Shown: positions 35,401 through 45,148, numbered from the stretch's first letter. The stretch is DNA of 64,000 nt from Terebella lapidaria (GCA_949152475.1 OX424567.1:26499402-26563401), one strand, 5' to 3'. The notes: a model not told the origin generated them from the sequence alone. Numbers and translations: made by a program.

Positions 35401-38400
35401 TTTGCGTCCTAAAGGACGCCAAGAGATCAGCAAGGATACGATTATTAGTTAAATCGATCCCCCTAGCACGGAATACAGGGCCCAGCATGGACCTGTATCC
35501 CTCGATCGTAGTAGGCTTCAAATTAAGCCTATCAAAGAGATAGCAGAGAAAGTCTAGCACTGCATTCAGAGGGGCAGAGAGCGGATCAATGCGCCTTCCG
35601 TTACACCAACGTACGAATACTCTCCATTTAGCCTCATACGTTTTAGAGGAGGATCTCCTATTCTTTCTCGCGAGATGTACGGACACCTGCTGAGAAAATC
35701 CTGCCTCCTGGAAGGATCGCTCGATAGCCTCCACACGTGTAATTTGAGCACGTGGACGGAATCGTGAAATATATCCCGCCCCGGTTGCTTCAGCAACCTG
35801 TCCTCGATCGGGAGAACCCGTGGTACATCGATCAGGAGGGACAGTAGCAGGGGGAACCACGCCTGCATCGGCCAGCATGGCGCCACCAACAGAATCTCGC
35901 ACTGAGACCTGGCTACTTTGTGCAGCACTTCTGTTAGGAACCGAGTTGGCGGGTACGCATACCCGAACATCCCGTCCCACGACTGAGACATCGCGTCCAC
36001 AGCCAGTGCCTCGCTCTCTGGCAGAGGTGAGAAGTAGACCGGGAGCTTGTGATTCCGAGAGGTTGCGAACAGGTCTATGTTCGGTGTCCCGAACGCCTGA
36101 CAAACGCGCCGAAACACCCCCGGATGCAGACTCCACTCCGTGCCTATGATCTTGTCCGGTCTCGACAGAGCGTCCGCTAGGACATTCCTGTGACCCGGCA
36201 GGTGCCTCGCCCTGATAAACAGACGGTACTTGAAGGCAAACCTGATCAGACACTCGGCCTCCAAACAAAGCTGACTCGACCGAGTTCCACCTTGTTTGTT
36301 TATGTGCGCCACTACTGTGCTGTTGTCTGTGAAGACCAACCACTTCGTCCCTGGGGGACTCTGAGGCCCCCAGATCTCGAACGCACGTCTCACCGCTCGC
36401 AGCTCTAGGACATTGATGTGCAACGCCCTCTCGCTCGTGTTCCACACAGCAGAGAGTTCGTGCTCGTCCATATGAGCTCCCCAAGCCAATTCTGACGCAT
36501 CGGTGAAGAAGGTCCGATCGGGCAGATACTCCGCGAGTGGCATCCCTCGGAAAAGATTCCGATGGTCCCGCCACCAATGCATTGCTTCCCGAGCACGATC
36601 GTCCACCGATACGACTTGGTCTAGTCGATCGGTGAGGATCCGCCATTGCAACGCTAGACACCATTGAATGGGTCTGAGGAAGCACCTGCCGAACGGCACC
36701 TGTTTCTCCATCGACGCCAACAGACCGATGATGGACAGAAACTGTCGAGCTGTGATCGACGACTGTGTCAGCGCGACCTCCATCGCCGCAATCGCCTTGA
36801 GAACTCTCTTCCGCGGAGGAAGAGCTACTCCTCGCTCTAGATCGTAATCTACCCCGACATACTCGAACCTCTGTGTCGGGGACAGATGAGACTTCGCCCA
36901 ATTGGGGATCCAGCCGAGGCTGGTCGCCAACCTGAGGACGAACCCGGATTGCTCTATAGCCTGAGACGGGGAGTCGGCTATGATTAACCAATCGTCGATA
37001 TAATGGTGGAATTGAATTCCAACCGATCGAAACCTGGCTGCCATCGTCCTTACGATACGGGTGAACACGTAAGGGGCGGTGGCTACTCCAAAAGGAAGTA
37101 CCCTGAACTGATACACCGAACCTTCGAAGGCGAACTTGAGGTATCGCCGATCGGCTGGGTGTATTGGCACATGTAAGTACGCGTCCTTGACGTCGATACT
37201 GACTGCCCACTTCCCCTTGGACAGAGCTTTCTGGACGGAAAGCGCCGACTCCATCTTGAACCTGGGTATGATCAGGAATTTGTTGAGGTTTGACAGATCG
37301 AAAACGGGACGCCACCCGCCTGTCTTTTTCGGCACTAGGAAGATGAGAGAATAGAATCCTCTCTCGTCCTTGACCACCTCGATCGCACGTTTCTCTAGCA
37401 ACTGCTGCACCTCGTGCTGCAGAAGCTGAAACTTTTCCCGATCGCCGGGCACAGGGAAGAACCACGCTTTGGGTCTGATCGGTGGTTTTCCAGCCTCCCA
37501 TCTGAAGATGAGACCGAACTTCACCCATGCCACGACTGAATTGTCTGACGACGCCAGATCGCTCCAGTTCTGGACGAACTGAGCCAGGCGTCCCCCGACT
37601 GGACCAGGTTGTGGAAGATCGAATTCCGACAGAACTGAACCTTCCACAGAGCCTACGCTTTCCCGCAACGAGTCACTTCTTACCAGAAGCTTTCCCTTTG
37701 CCCTTGAAGCGTTCACCCCCTTTGCCTCCGCGCTTGCCATCCCCCTGGGGAGGGGGAGGCTGCGCCCCACGAAAGGGCGGCTGCGTAGAAGCGGGTGCAT
37801 GTGGTGCCTGAGGTTGGGCAGGCTTCTGACCCTTGGTCTTCTTGCCTGTCCCAGACCCCGCCGACTTCCCAAGCAAAGCCTTGGCCATAGCCTCATCCCG
37901 GAGATGTTCCCGCATGACGGAAATATCCGATCGAGAGAGGTTGGCGTAGGTATAGCCTGAGAACAGCGGCCTCCCACGAAGCTCAGCGACGTCCGTAGCG
38001 GACACGTCAAGCAGACGGAGATCGGCATCACGCATGGTGAGATCCAATTGTGCGCCCAGCTGCGCACTGTCACGCTCAGCAGCATGGACCACTCCGGCCA
38101 AGACGCCGAGTGCTGCATGAATGTTGGCGCGACTCCCCTCCTCCAGATCCGCCTCGTCCACAAACTCCTGAACCAAAGTGGTCAGGTGATCTGTCAACGA
38201 GAGCTGCCCCATCAATTGATGAGACAGCGTCTGCCAGTGAGAAAGGCGAGCCTTTTTCACATAAGCTGACCAGACCGTACCCTGCTTCCGGGAAAGCAGG
38301 TGAAGGTTAGGGTCTTCGACCGGGACGGAAGTGATGTCCACCCTCGGACTCTACAGTCCGATAGGTGTCGATCGACTCAGGTCGAACACGGCTGGTCGGG

Positions 38401-40627
38401 AATGTCGACTCCGTACGAGCCACATCCTTCTTAGCCGTAACTCCCTTGTTGATCTTGTCGAAGGACTTGACCAACGCGGGAGCCACAGGGAGCCGGATCG
38501 GCCGACGAACTGGCGCCGACGCGAACCTACCGGTTCCCCGTGAGGGCCCTGGAGCATCGATCGGCAAGTCCATTCGCCTTGCGACCGACTCCAAAGCCCA
38601 CCGGAAGTTAGAACCCCCGGCCTGATCGGAAGTCTCATCCTCCGAGGAGGACGACTCCTGATCAGCTTCCACTCGACCCCCCCGATCGTTGGACCTCACA
38701 GGTCCGATCGAAGACCTCGACGACCCCAAGGGTACATCAAAGGACGGGCGAGGGAATGCCTGCTCAGCGATCGCGCCCGTCCGGCGACTTACATCCGCGT
38801 ACACAGGACTTGAGTGGCCCTGAGGAACGACCCCAGCACCACCCGCCCGATCGTGCCCTGATCGAGGACCAGGAGCACGACCGCCAAGTGAAGACTCCCG
38901 ATCGCACGAACGATTGAGAGCCTCACCCCCAAACAAAGGGAACTCTCCCCCCTCGAACCTCGAGACCGAGGACCCGAATGAGCCATCCAAGACGCTCCGC
39001 CGATCGAAGCCCGAAGCCTGATCGTCGCCCACCGAGAGGTCGGACGAAGCCTGAGCCACATCGAAAATCGATGTGGTCTCAGCACCACGGCGCTTAGAGG
39101 AAGCACGCTTCCTCTTCTTGGAAGGCCCCGGGGAAGAGACAACGGACCCCTCCACCTCGATCGGCCCCGACTGAGGGACGACGAAGGTGGAGTGCGGTTC
39201 CTTGGCTGCTTTCGCCTTGGCAAGAACTGAAACCTTCTTCCTAGAAGATTTCGACTTCTTGCCAGCAGGGGGAGCAAGCTCTCCCTGCGACGAAGGGGCA
39301 GCCGAAGAACCGGCCGGGACTCCCTGTCCAAGCAGGGAAGAGAGACCCGGCAGGAGGGGACCCTGAAGGGACGATAACGACTGTGCAAAGAAAGATTGCA
39401 CAGCCGCGTTGACCATGTCCTGTGTTAGCCCCAGGGGCTGGCTAACACCGGACGCAATCTGTGCCGTCACAGGCGGAGTCTCCACCTCCATGGGCGACTG
39501 GCGGACTTGCGGAGCCGAAGCTTCCGCAAGCCTCAAAGCATCCCGACGAGCCAACGAGGCTTCGGAATACTTTGCAGTCGCCTGCACGAAGGAAGAGGGA
39601 CGCCAGAAACGACACAGATCACACCTCAAATCCTCCATAGATACCGGGCCATGGTCTAAACAGTCGAAACACAAACTGTGTTTCTCCCCTCCTCGGAGGG
39701 TATTGACCAGACACTTCGGGCATGGACGTTCGTCCATGGCACCGGTACCAAGGGAGGATTGTGAAGTCATGATCACACAAGGGAACTAACCACACACAGT
39801 AACAGGGCGGGCAAAATACGCAAACCTGAGACCGCGCTGAAAAAGAACCCTAAGAGGACTACGAATATATAAACTACAGTATACGTATACACAATATATA
39901 CAGTAGAAAATTAACGTAGAACTATTGATAGATGTAAACAACAAGTACACTATCAAGTACGACGGATGGACGATAATAGGGTGAACTGGCTATACCAATC
40001 GTCTGACGATCTAGCAAGTAACAAACTATCGACCAATACTTATCCAAATAGACACAAACGATGTCTATGAACGTGGCAGGTGAAATTCCGTAAGAATATA
40101 TCGCAAAAGTCTAGTTTGCAGACTAAATTCTACGAATTCACCGGGAACCAAAATCCAAAGCTGCCAAGCAAAAATGGCGGTGGACAGAAAAGTGAAGCTT
40201 CTGCGCAGCTGCGCGCGCATATGCGCGGCGGTTTTGGCGGCAAAAGGAGCGCTCGAGTCATGCAGGCAGACGATCGTGCCTTGCTTTCAGTACGCGAATT
40301 TCTATCCAGAACGATCCAAAGGATCGAAAAGGAGCATGTAGTAGTTTAGATTGGTGATGTATAAAATAAACTAAGCAAACTTTAATTGTACTTTCCAAGC
40401 ACTCGTTCCACTTATGTTTCTATATAACTCGGATAACAACCCCCAAGTGCTACTCTTTTGTTCCCAATATTAGATAATTAGCAAATCGTGCGCAATATGA
40501 ACAGTTATTGGATAAGATTGAATACTTACGAAACATCTGGGTTTTTTGTTGCCAGTCGAGTCAGATAAACCCCTGCGAGCACAGCACCACCACCGACAGC
40601 CGCCAACAACGGAATCAGCTGCAACAT
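32468..40627 (-). CDS. NDUFA4: NDUFA4-like cytochrome c oxidase-associated subunit, complement(join(32468..32533,32652..32712,40530..40627))
   Basis: Small inner-mitochondrial-membrane protein of the respiratory chain (NDUFA4 was first assigned to complex I, later to cytochrome c oxidase). Three short exons fit together: phase 2 at the donor TTTC|GTAAGT (40530), one base to complete Ser in exon 2, and phase 0 at AAG|GTACGA (32652) and CACAG|CTG (32533). The 74-residue product has a transmembrane helix (LIPLLAAVGGGAVLAGVYL), the family signature NPDVSW, PWNKTQPTDQIK, and a C-terminal LYSAGKVDY...ERPDI. The family is usually about 80 residues. The ATG at 40625-40627 gives only MLQ before LIPL. 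Since TTGCAG just before CTGATTCC resembles an acceptor, the true first exon may lie upstream (right) and was not found. The 7.8 kb intron contains a DIRS element. Confidence 0.85.
32588..32611 (-). pseudogene. partial duplicate of NDUFA4-like exon 2
   Basis: Inside the intron between exons 2 and 3, 22 of 24 bases match the 3' end of exon 2 (32652-32675) and still encode KPTDQIK in the same orientation. The donor after AAG is ACCACG instead of GTACGA, so it cannot be spliced as an exon of the same type. Either a relic of a duplicated exon or a short intron-exon duplication. Confidence 0.6.
32713..33986. other. NDUFA4-like intron, left of the DIRS insertion
   Basis: AT-rich intronic DNA. Between about 33430 and 33920 there are scattered copies of CATACGTATGA/CATATGTATGA with the neighbouring motif TTAGTATCTCAT, a weak short-period repeat. 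No gene was seen. Confidence 0.4.
34034..34202. repeat. 3' inverted terminal repeat of the DIRS element
   Basis: 169 bp from TCTAAACTACTACATGCTCC to CACTTTTCTGTCC. It is the reverse complement of 40182-40350, nearly identical by eye. Outside it, 33987-34033 (TTCCCAAATTTTAATTG...) is unique to this end and is copied, inverted, in the internal complementary region. Confidence 0.9.
34266..34367. repeat. internal complementary region (ICR) of the DIRS element
   Basis: GTAGTAGTTTAGAGGTGAGT... up to TTTGGGAA (34266-34325) is the exact inverted copy of 33987-34046. The second part, GTTTATTTTATACATCACCA up to TGCTCCT (34326-34367), is the inverted copy of the other outer edge at 40330-40371. The ICR thus holds the two element ends joined. 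Known DIRS biology uses this to template a circular DNA intermediate. Confidence 0.9.
34667..35878 (-). CDS. DIRS tyrosine recombinase, about 403 aa
   Basis: Integrates the element's circular DNA. The frame is open from far upstream (37528), but the first part merely overlaps RT; the ATG at 35878 gives a length normal for these enzymes. The N-terminal half has a SAM-like/core-binding region (SSKTYEAKWRVFVRWC, PTTIEGYRSMLGPVF). The catalytic part shows the arginine I region ASGRRRSD, HQIRH, a Trp in GMWTN and the nucleophile Tyr in FIGFY. It overlaps the end of the RT/RNase H ORF by 313 bp in another frame. All catalytic residues are present and no stop interrupts it, so it may be functional. 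Confidence 0.85.
   Translation of the reverse strand: MLADAGVVPPATVPPDRCTTGSPDRGQVAEATGAGYISRFRPRAQITRVEAIERSFQEAGFSQQVSVHLARKNRRSSSKTYEAKWRVFVRWCNGRRIDPLSAPLNAVLDFLCYLFDRLNLKPTTIEGYRSMLGPVFRARGIDLTNNRILADLLASFRTQRPRGVPTLPDWDMAFVLYCLTKAPWEPLKEVSLQRLTLKTFLLVMLASGRRRSDVAAIDVSRVAFGADGSVSLYPVRDFMPKTRAAVEGGKAFSPIVIPSLGGYIGRNEPDALLCPVRALKIYIDRTRSIRKDRKRLFISYQPNRATDISTATLSRWVKVVVRTVYAESGADDRVTYKISSHQIRHISMSLAARSNIPLEYIVRAGMWTNSTTFIGFYLSNAAELQDQSSRFRLGPLVVAQAVV
35566..37740 (-). CDS. DIRS reverse transcriptase/RNase H polyprotein, about 724 aa
   Basis: Copies element RNA to DNA. The RT palm has the active-site motif YIDDW (YIDD at 36991-37002 approximately) preceded by KKTGGWRPVFDLSNLN and FGVATAPYVFTRI. 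RNase H follows with FTDASELAWG, a conserved Glu in NVLELRAVRRAF, VFTDNSTVVAHINKQGG and HLPGHRNVLADALSR. The remaining 230 residues (IDLFATSRNHKLPVYFSPLP, FGYAYPP, ILLVAPCWP) correspond to the post-RNase H region that the DIRS literature assigns to a methyltransferase-like domain; I am not certain of that activity. The frame is open back to 38163 with no ATG that early, so I chose ATG 37740, which overlaps the gag end by 68 bp. The frame is intact. Confidence 0.85.
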   Translation of the reverse strand: MASAEAKGVNASRAKGKLLVRSDSLRESVGSVEGSVLSEFDLPQPGPVGGRLAQFVQNWSDLASSDNSVVAWVKFGLIFRWEAGKPPIRPKAWFFPVPGDREKFQLLQHEVQQLLEKRAIEVVKDERGFYSLIFLVPKKTGGWRPVFDLSNLNKFLIIPRFKMESALSVQKALSKGKWAVSIDVKDAYLHVPIHPADRRYLKFAFEGSVYQFRVLPFGVATAPYVFTRIVRTMAARFRSVGIQFHHYIDDWLIIADSPSQAIEQSGFVLRLATSLGWIPNWAKSHLSPTQRFEYVGVDYDLERGVALPPRKRVLKAIAAMEVALTQSSITARQFLSIIGLLASMEKQVPFGRCFLRPIQWCLALQWRILTDRLDQVVSVDDRAREAMHWWRDHRNLFRGMPLAEYLPDRTFFTDASELAWGAHMDEHELSAVWNTSERALHINVLELRAVRRAFEIWGPQSPPGTKWLVFTDNSTVVAHINKQGGTRSSQLCLEAECLIRFAFKYRLFIRARHLPGHRNVLADALSRPDKIIGTEWSLHPGVFRRVCQAFGTPNIDLFATSRNHKLPVYFSPLPESEALAVDAMSQSWDGMFGYAYPPTRFLTEVLHKVARSQCEILLVAPCWPMQAWFPLLLSLLIDVPRVLPIEDRLLKQPGRDIFHDSVHVLKLHVWRLSSDPSRRQDFLSRCPYISRERIGDPPLKRMRLNGEYSYVGVTEGALIRSLPL
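37673..39770 (-). CDS. DIRS gag-like protein with one frame break
   Basis: Structural RNA-binding protein of the element, by position. It starts at ATG 39770. The N-terminal 45 residues hold Cys pairs (CPKCL, CFDCLDHG, CDLCRFW) resembling a zinc ribbon. A Ser/Pro/Lys/Asp-rich region follows. The first frame stops at 38307; a second frame (38341-37673) carries the conserved KKARLSHWQTLSHQLMGQL block and ends in a very basic Lys/Gly tail. The switch falls at GAGGGTGG (plus-strand CCC, 38341-38343), so a single-base indel, sequencing error or ribosomal frameshift are all possible. The degenerate copy has a deletion at the same place and cannot decide. Confidence 0.75.
39771..40181 (-). other. 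5' leader of the DIRS element
   Basis: Non-coding DNA between the 5' inverted repeat and the gag start. No open frame of note was seen. The promoter of the element is expected in or next to the inverted repeat, but I cannot point to a motif. Confidence 0.5.
40182..40350. repeat. 5' inverted terminal repeat of the DIRS element
   Basis: Reverse complement of 34034-34202 (169 bp), from GGACAGAAAAGTGAAGCTTC to the GTAGTAGTTTAGA end. Its outer edge (TTGGTGATGTATAAAATAAAC to 40372) is unique to this end and is represented in the ICR. Confidence 0.9.
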
Positions 40628-43152
40628 GGCAAACATTAATAATCATCATGTTAGTCAGAATGGCAAAATGTAACATCACATCGCAGAGGCAGAATGTGAA
40701 GTTATTTGAAAAGTTTGAATTGAAAGTGTCTAGTATGCTGTCTAGTATGCTGTATAATTGTCTAGATCTAGGCGGAGCACCAACTACTGACTGAGATACA
40801 GAAATCACTGATATATCTTGTAGGGCTGGGACGAGTAGGACTAATACTTGCGTACAAGTAGAATACCGATTCTATAACAACTCATAAATGATCATCCTAG
40901 CCAATTTGGTAGGTTTAGTCGTAATTTTCGTTACTTTTCACCAAGTTTTGAGCTCTCAAACGGTAAACGGATTTCGTTCGTTTCGAGGTACACATTTGAT
41001 CATGCATGGCAATTCGTCTTACGGAATTGCGGCCCTCAGCAGGTATTCCCGAAATACATACTTTGTCTACTACTCTCTACTCTACACTCTACAGCTAACA
41101 TAAGGCACGCCTCACAATGCTGCTCTAGAGCTGTATGGGTATAGCCAGATCTAGCAAAATGAGACCAGAGATTGCACAGGCACCAGTGATCGCGCAGTCG
41201 TATGAATCATGGCCGCAAAATGCACCAATAACTGATTTTGACATATTCATGAATAGACGTTGTTTATGATGACGAAGCCATGTTAGCGGTTGTTAAAAAC
41301 TGCGCGCAGACATGTCTGACCAGCTACAGTTCGCAGATGATCATAACGTGCAAGAAACGTCTTTGTTGACGTGGACAAAGTTAAACTGTGAGATAATGTG
41401 TTGAAAAATACAATAGTGATAACATGCTATAAATTAATAAAAGTTTGTAACATGATACATTAACATACATAACACTATTTATAAATTTATTTATGGCTTA
41501 TCATATATATTTGTGTATAAGGTTTCAAATCTAATCGATAGATGCTCAGATCTTGTGTATGCCCCCCCCCCCCCCCCAAAACAAAGAGAACAATATCAAC
41601 CTGCTATGTACTTAAAGTTGGTCAACTATTAAGAAACTAGGAAATGAATAAACGCCCACTAGGCCTACCCTATATTTCAGAACATATTCAATACTCAATA
41701 TAATGAGTACCATACATTTGAACCATAATTAATATAGTCTCCATGACCAACGCTAGTTCAGCCCAAGAACAGAGTTAAGTGCTAGTCCCTTCCTGAGCCG
41801 ACAACGGTAATCGCCTGACACCCTGTCACAGTGGGTCAGGATTTATGAACTTATTTAAGAACAAAACATGGTTTTAATGCATGAAATACACAATGTGTAT
41901 CACTTTCTTCCCATCTCAGTTGTTTCCAACGATTTATGTCCCTCACTTTTAAGTTAATTCCATACTTTGTCACTTGACAGCTGTTTGTTTACATTGTCAT
42001 CATGGTGCAGTTTTGTCATGCTACAAAGCTTCCACTCAAATTGGCCAATCAGGGAGCATCGTGCAATCAGCTGATGATGGGTGTGATGTCATAACCCGGG
42101 AAATATCCCCTTTTGGGACTTTTGGCGCCAAATCTTAGATTGAAACATTTTAGCCTGTGGTGCAATAGGGCTCTGCCCGTGAATAGTGCTAGACCAACGC
42201 CATCTTATTAAACTAATACTGAATTTGCTGAAGATTTTATCCATTCTAACTCTGAAGGTATCCCCGAAAGACGTACTTTGTCTAATAGACTCTACCTGTC
42301 ATGCGAGCACCCTGTGTGCACAGACATGGGGGACGTTCTGTCAAAGTCAGTTGTTTATTACGTTCTGTTTGTCAGTTGTCTGGGACCACAATGGAAACAA
42401 GTGTTCTACACTTTCTTGTGTTATCCTGGTTTTTTATGCCTGTCCATATTTATAACGCAGCGAGGCGCGCGAAGCGCGCTGAACTGCGTCTAATGGTATT
42501 GCATGCCCGAGAAATTAACACCAAAGCAGCAGAAACTAAAGATAGTCCCAACTACTATGAACACAATTTTCATCTCTGCGAATTTTGACCGGAAGTTTTT
42601 TTTAGACAGGAAACCCCTAGCGATCTGGGAGATTTTTTTTTTTTAAATCAACTAAAGAACTTCATTATGTGATACAGCTGTAATTACCGTTTTAAGTGTA
42701 TTTCGTTCATGAAATTCTAGTCACATAATATCCATTGAATCTCATGCAGCTAGTCTTGGGCAATATGTATTCCCAGGTAGTTTCTTATACACGTAGTGAG
42801 TTGTCAGGTTCAGAAATAACAGTGGTCATGATGAAATTTCTGCATTTATGATTTTGTGTTACTCATAAACTCAATCATTATATTGATTATCTAGAGTGAC
42901 AAATATCGCCCATAATGGGTCACCTTTCTTACCTATCAAACCTCATGTCAGAAGTCTTGAGTAATTTGACTCCCATTTAATCTCCTATAGTAACTGTTGC
43001 ATCTTGAGGTTACAGCTATCTTCCCGTTCGTTCTCACCGCGTCTTAATTGAACAGTGCTGCTGAATCAGTGAGTTGATTATCTGCATGCGAGCCATGTGT
43101 CCTAAATTCGTCAACATTTTGGGATGTTCAAAGCATTTAACACACCTTCACA
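40628..43152. other. intergenic DNA right of the NDUFA4-like coding exons
   Basis: Probably contains the NDUFA4-like promoter and perhaps an unrecognised first exon. A 16-base poly-C run lies at 41562-41577. Two similar short segments (AGGTATTCCCGAAATACATA near 41040 and AAGGTATCCCCGAAAGACGT near 42255) suggest an old dispersed repeat. At about 42455-42490 a CG-rich hairpin (GAGGCGCGCGAAGCGCGCT) lies within CGCAG...CTGCG. The frames at 42186-42588 look non-coding. Confidence 0.4.
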
Positions 43153-43554
43153 CTAATATGTTATTATGCAGACCATAGGGACGCAGCGAGTGGAAAGGAG
43201 CCTTCTGAATATGTAGATACAATAACAACAATTGGTTATGATGAAAGGTTTTTTTAGTTTTATTGTTACACACATAGATCTAGGCCCACTGACTGTCCAT
43301 GAGCCTGATTCAGACAGTTTTTTTTTTCAACCGCTTGCAAGTATTAGTCAATATTTTTTGGCATCCTTCTAGGCCTAGATCTATCAGCATCATTGCAGTG
43401 TATTTATATCATATACATACAGTAATACACCGGCACACATATATGCCCATTAACATGATAATAATTAATACGACTATAATACGTGTATAGAGATATACAA
43501 GAAATCTGCATTTCCACTCGCTGTGTCTCTATGCTCTGCATAATAACATATTAG
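43153..43554. mobile_element. MITE with about 43-bp inverted repeats
   Basis: CTAATATGTTATTATGCAGA and the next bases to GTGGAAA (43153-43196) are mirrored with a few mismatches at 43511-43554. A TA at each end is compatible with a Tc1/mariner-type target. The interior is AT-rich and non-coding. The right-hand TA is shared with the next element. Confidence 0.7.
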
Positions 43555-44162
43555 AGTAAACCATACAGTTTTCGGACACTTAAGGTGAAATCTCAATAAT
43601 AACTGTAGAGAAATATACCAGATGATTTATTTTACATGCAACAGCATATGCACGTAAATGTGGTAAAAGTTATAAAGTCGTATGGAAATATTATTTTGTC
43701 TTGACTTCGATATTGGTGAATTATGAACTGTGAGTTCAAGTGACAGTAATCGGACACCCCAGACAGAAATCGGACACCTTCTGTGTCTTTAAGAATAATA
43801 ACTATATCATTATATTTTTAGGCTATATACATGAAGCTGTCAATCGGTAGATGTTGCAAGGCTAAAGATCAGTTATGAAATAAAATTAAGCAGCCCTGAG
43901 GACAGGAAGATCATATAGAGTACACTAGACAGTTTTCGGACACTAACGCTAACAGGGAAGCTAACTTTGTGGAACCTATCAAACTAGATACCTCTGCTAA
44001 CACTTCGCAGAAATTTCTTCAAACTAGCAAAGACCACAGACACCTGGCTCATTCCAGTGCTTGAGAAAATTTATTTGTAACATAATAACTGACAGAGAAA
44101 ATTGGTGGTAAATCATGAAGTGTCCGATTTCTGGTGGTGTCCGAAAATAGGCTGGATTACTC
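43554..44162. mobile_element. TA-flanked MITE with TTCGGACAC ends, 609 bp
   Basis: The left end GAGTAAACCATACAGTTTTC GGACACT matches the reverse complement of the right end (GAGTAATCCAGCCTATTTTC GGACACC) over about 27 bp with a few mismatches. TA dinucleotides flank both ends (43552-43553 and 44163-44164). Extra TCGGACAC boxes occur internally near 43748, 43770 and 43933. No transposase is encoded; a Tc1/mariner derivative is likely. Confidence 0.7.
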
Positions 44163-44387
44163 TATTTCATATATTTATGTATGTTGCATTTTAAACCGAA
44201 TAAATCAAATCAAAATATTGAATAACTTGAGTCTTGAGTCTTTTATTGTTGATAAACAAGATGTCAAGATTCAGTTGTAGTTTCAAACGTGTTAGACTAT
44301 TATAAAAATAAATTGAAAATATGTTATGATGCGCGATCACTGGTGCTGCCGCTATAGATCTACTATCACATAACATGGGCCACGGGT

Positions 44388-44439
44388 AGACCCAGGGGCC
44401 CCACTCAATCGATTGAGTGGGGCACCTGGTCCTGGGTCT
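44388..44439. repeat. perfect 26-bp palindrome inside a larger stem
   Basis: GCCCCACTCAATC and GATTGAGTGGGGC (44398-44423) form an uninterrupted palindrome. AGACCCAGG at 44388 and CCTGGGTCT at 44431 extend the stem beyond short bulges. It could be a cruciform site or the core of a small fold-back element. A GAATAAATCAAATCAAA tail near 44198 just left of it resembles a non-LTR 3' end. Confidence 0.7.
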
Positions 44440-45148
44440 AGGGCCCCGGCCTGATCCATTCCAGCCTTGGGCTTGGTGCACGTTTTATTTCTAGCCTACA
44501 GTAGGCTAGAATGTTGCTACAATAACAGACGCACCGCTTTGTGATGCCGCAAAGTGCTGAGGGTCAATCCCGGCATCGGACCTTTTCTGTCGGCAAACAT
44601 ACTGAATCTTCTGGAGGTTTTCTCGAGAGTGCCTGGAAACTTTGGAAACTTCGTGCAGACCGGGACCTTGGTTTGTCAGTGACACAGGCCGATTCCAATA
44701 TTGTAATACTGGGGGGTATCAGTGTTCTTTCAGGATGCTCCACCTGATGTTTTTCCCGGAATATCACAAGTACAGCTATATACAGTATAATAATCGATTG
44801 AATCGTTTAATTTCACACCATATGATCAGGAATTGAAATATCAATGATAAATATCAGGTATTTATCATTTACATAGAGCGCGATCCCCCTACAAAATGGA
44901 TTTGTCCAAAAGGGTTGAACATGTGAACGTTGCTTACTGCAGATAGTTCAAGAGCCGTGCGACCGGAGTTTCCTTTGATCATTCGCTATTCTAGGAGCCT
45001 ACATGCGGTCGGAATATATTATGTCACAGAAACCTTTTAGTAGTCAAAAGAAATTCCTGTACATAATCAAATATTTGTTTGTTCTCATTATCATGCAAGT
45101 CTGGAAAACCACATAATAAACTAGAAACCACATATTGTCTATCGTGAA
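44440..45148. other. intergenic DNA
   Basis: No gene or RNA was recognised. The plus-strand frame at 44541-44747 and its opposite-strand partner show no family signature. Short inverted ATTTATCATT/AATGATAAAT arms lie near 44840-44870. Confidence 0.35.

Larger units (their letters stand above)
33987..40372 (-). mobile_element. nearly complete DIRS-type tyrosine-recombinase retrotransposon (6.4 kb)
   Basis: On the minus strand the order is 5' inverted repeat (40372-40182), leader, gag (39770-37673), RT/RNase H (37740-35566), tyrosine recombinase (35878-34667), internal complementary region (34367-34266) and 3' inverted repeat (34202-33987). ORFs overlap each other, as is usual in DIRS elements. 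The ends are inverted rather than direct repeats, and there is no obvious target duplication, both family traits. The pol and YR frames are open; gag has one frame break at about 38341-38343. It lies in the same orientation as the host NDUFA4-like gene, within its intron. Confidence 0.92.

Noticed and set aside
35879..37528. Treating the whole 953-codon frame ending at 34667 as recombinase
   Set aside because: The first 550 codons overlap RT/RNase H in another frame and look like shadow translation; the recognisable enzyme fits the ATG at 35878.
41314..41403. Short plus-strand frame MSDQLQFADD... as a first exon
   Set aside because: It ends in a stop after about 30 codons without a good donor and no downstream partner was recognised.
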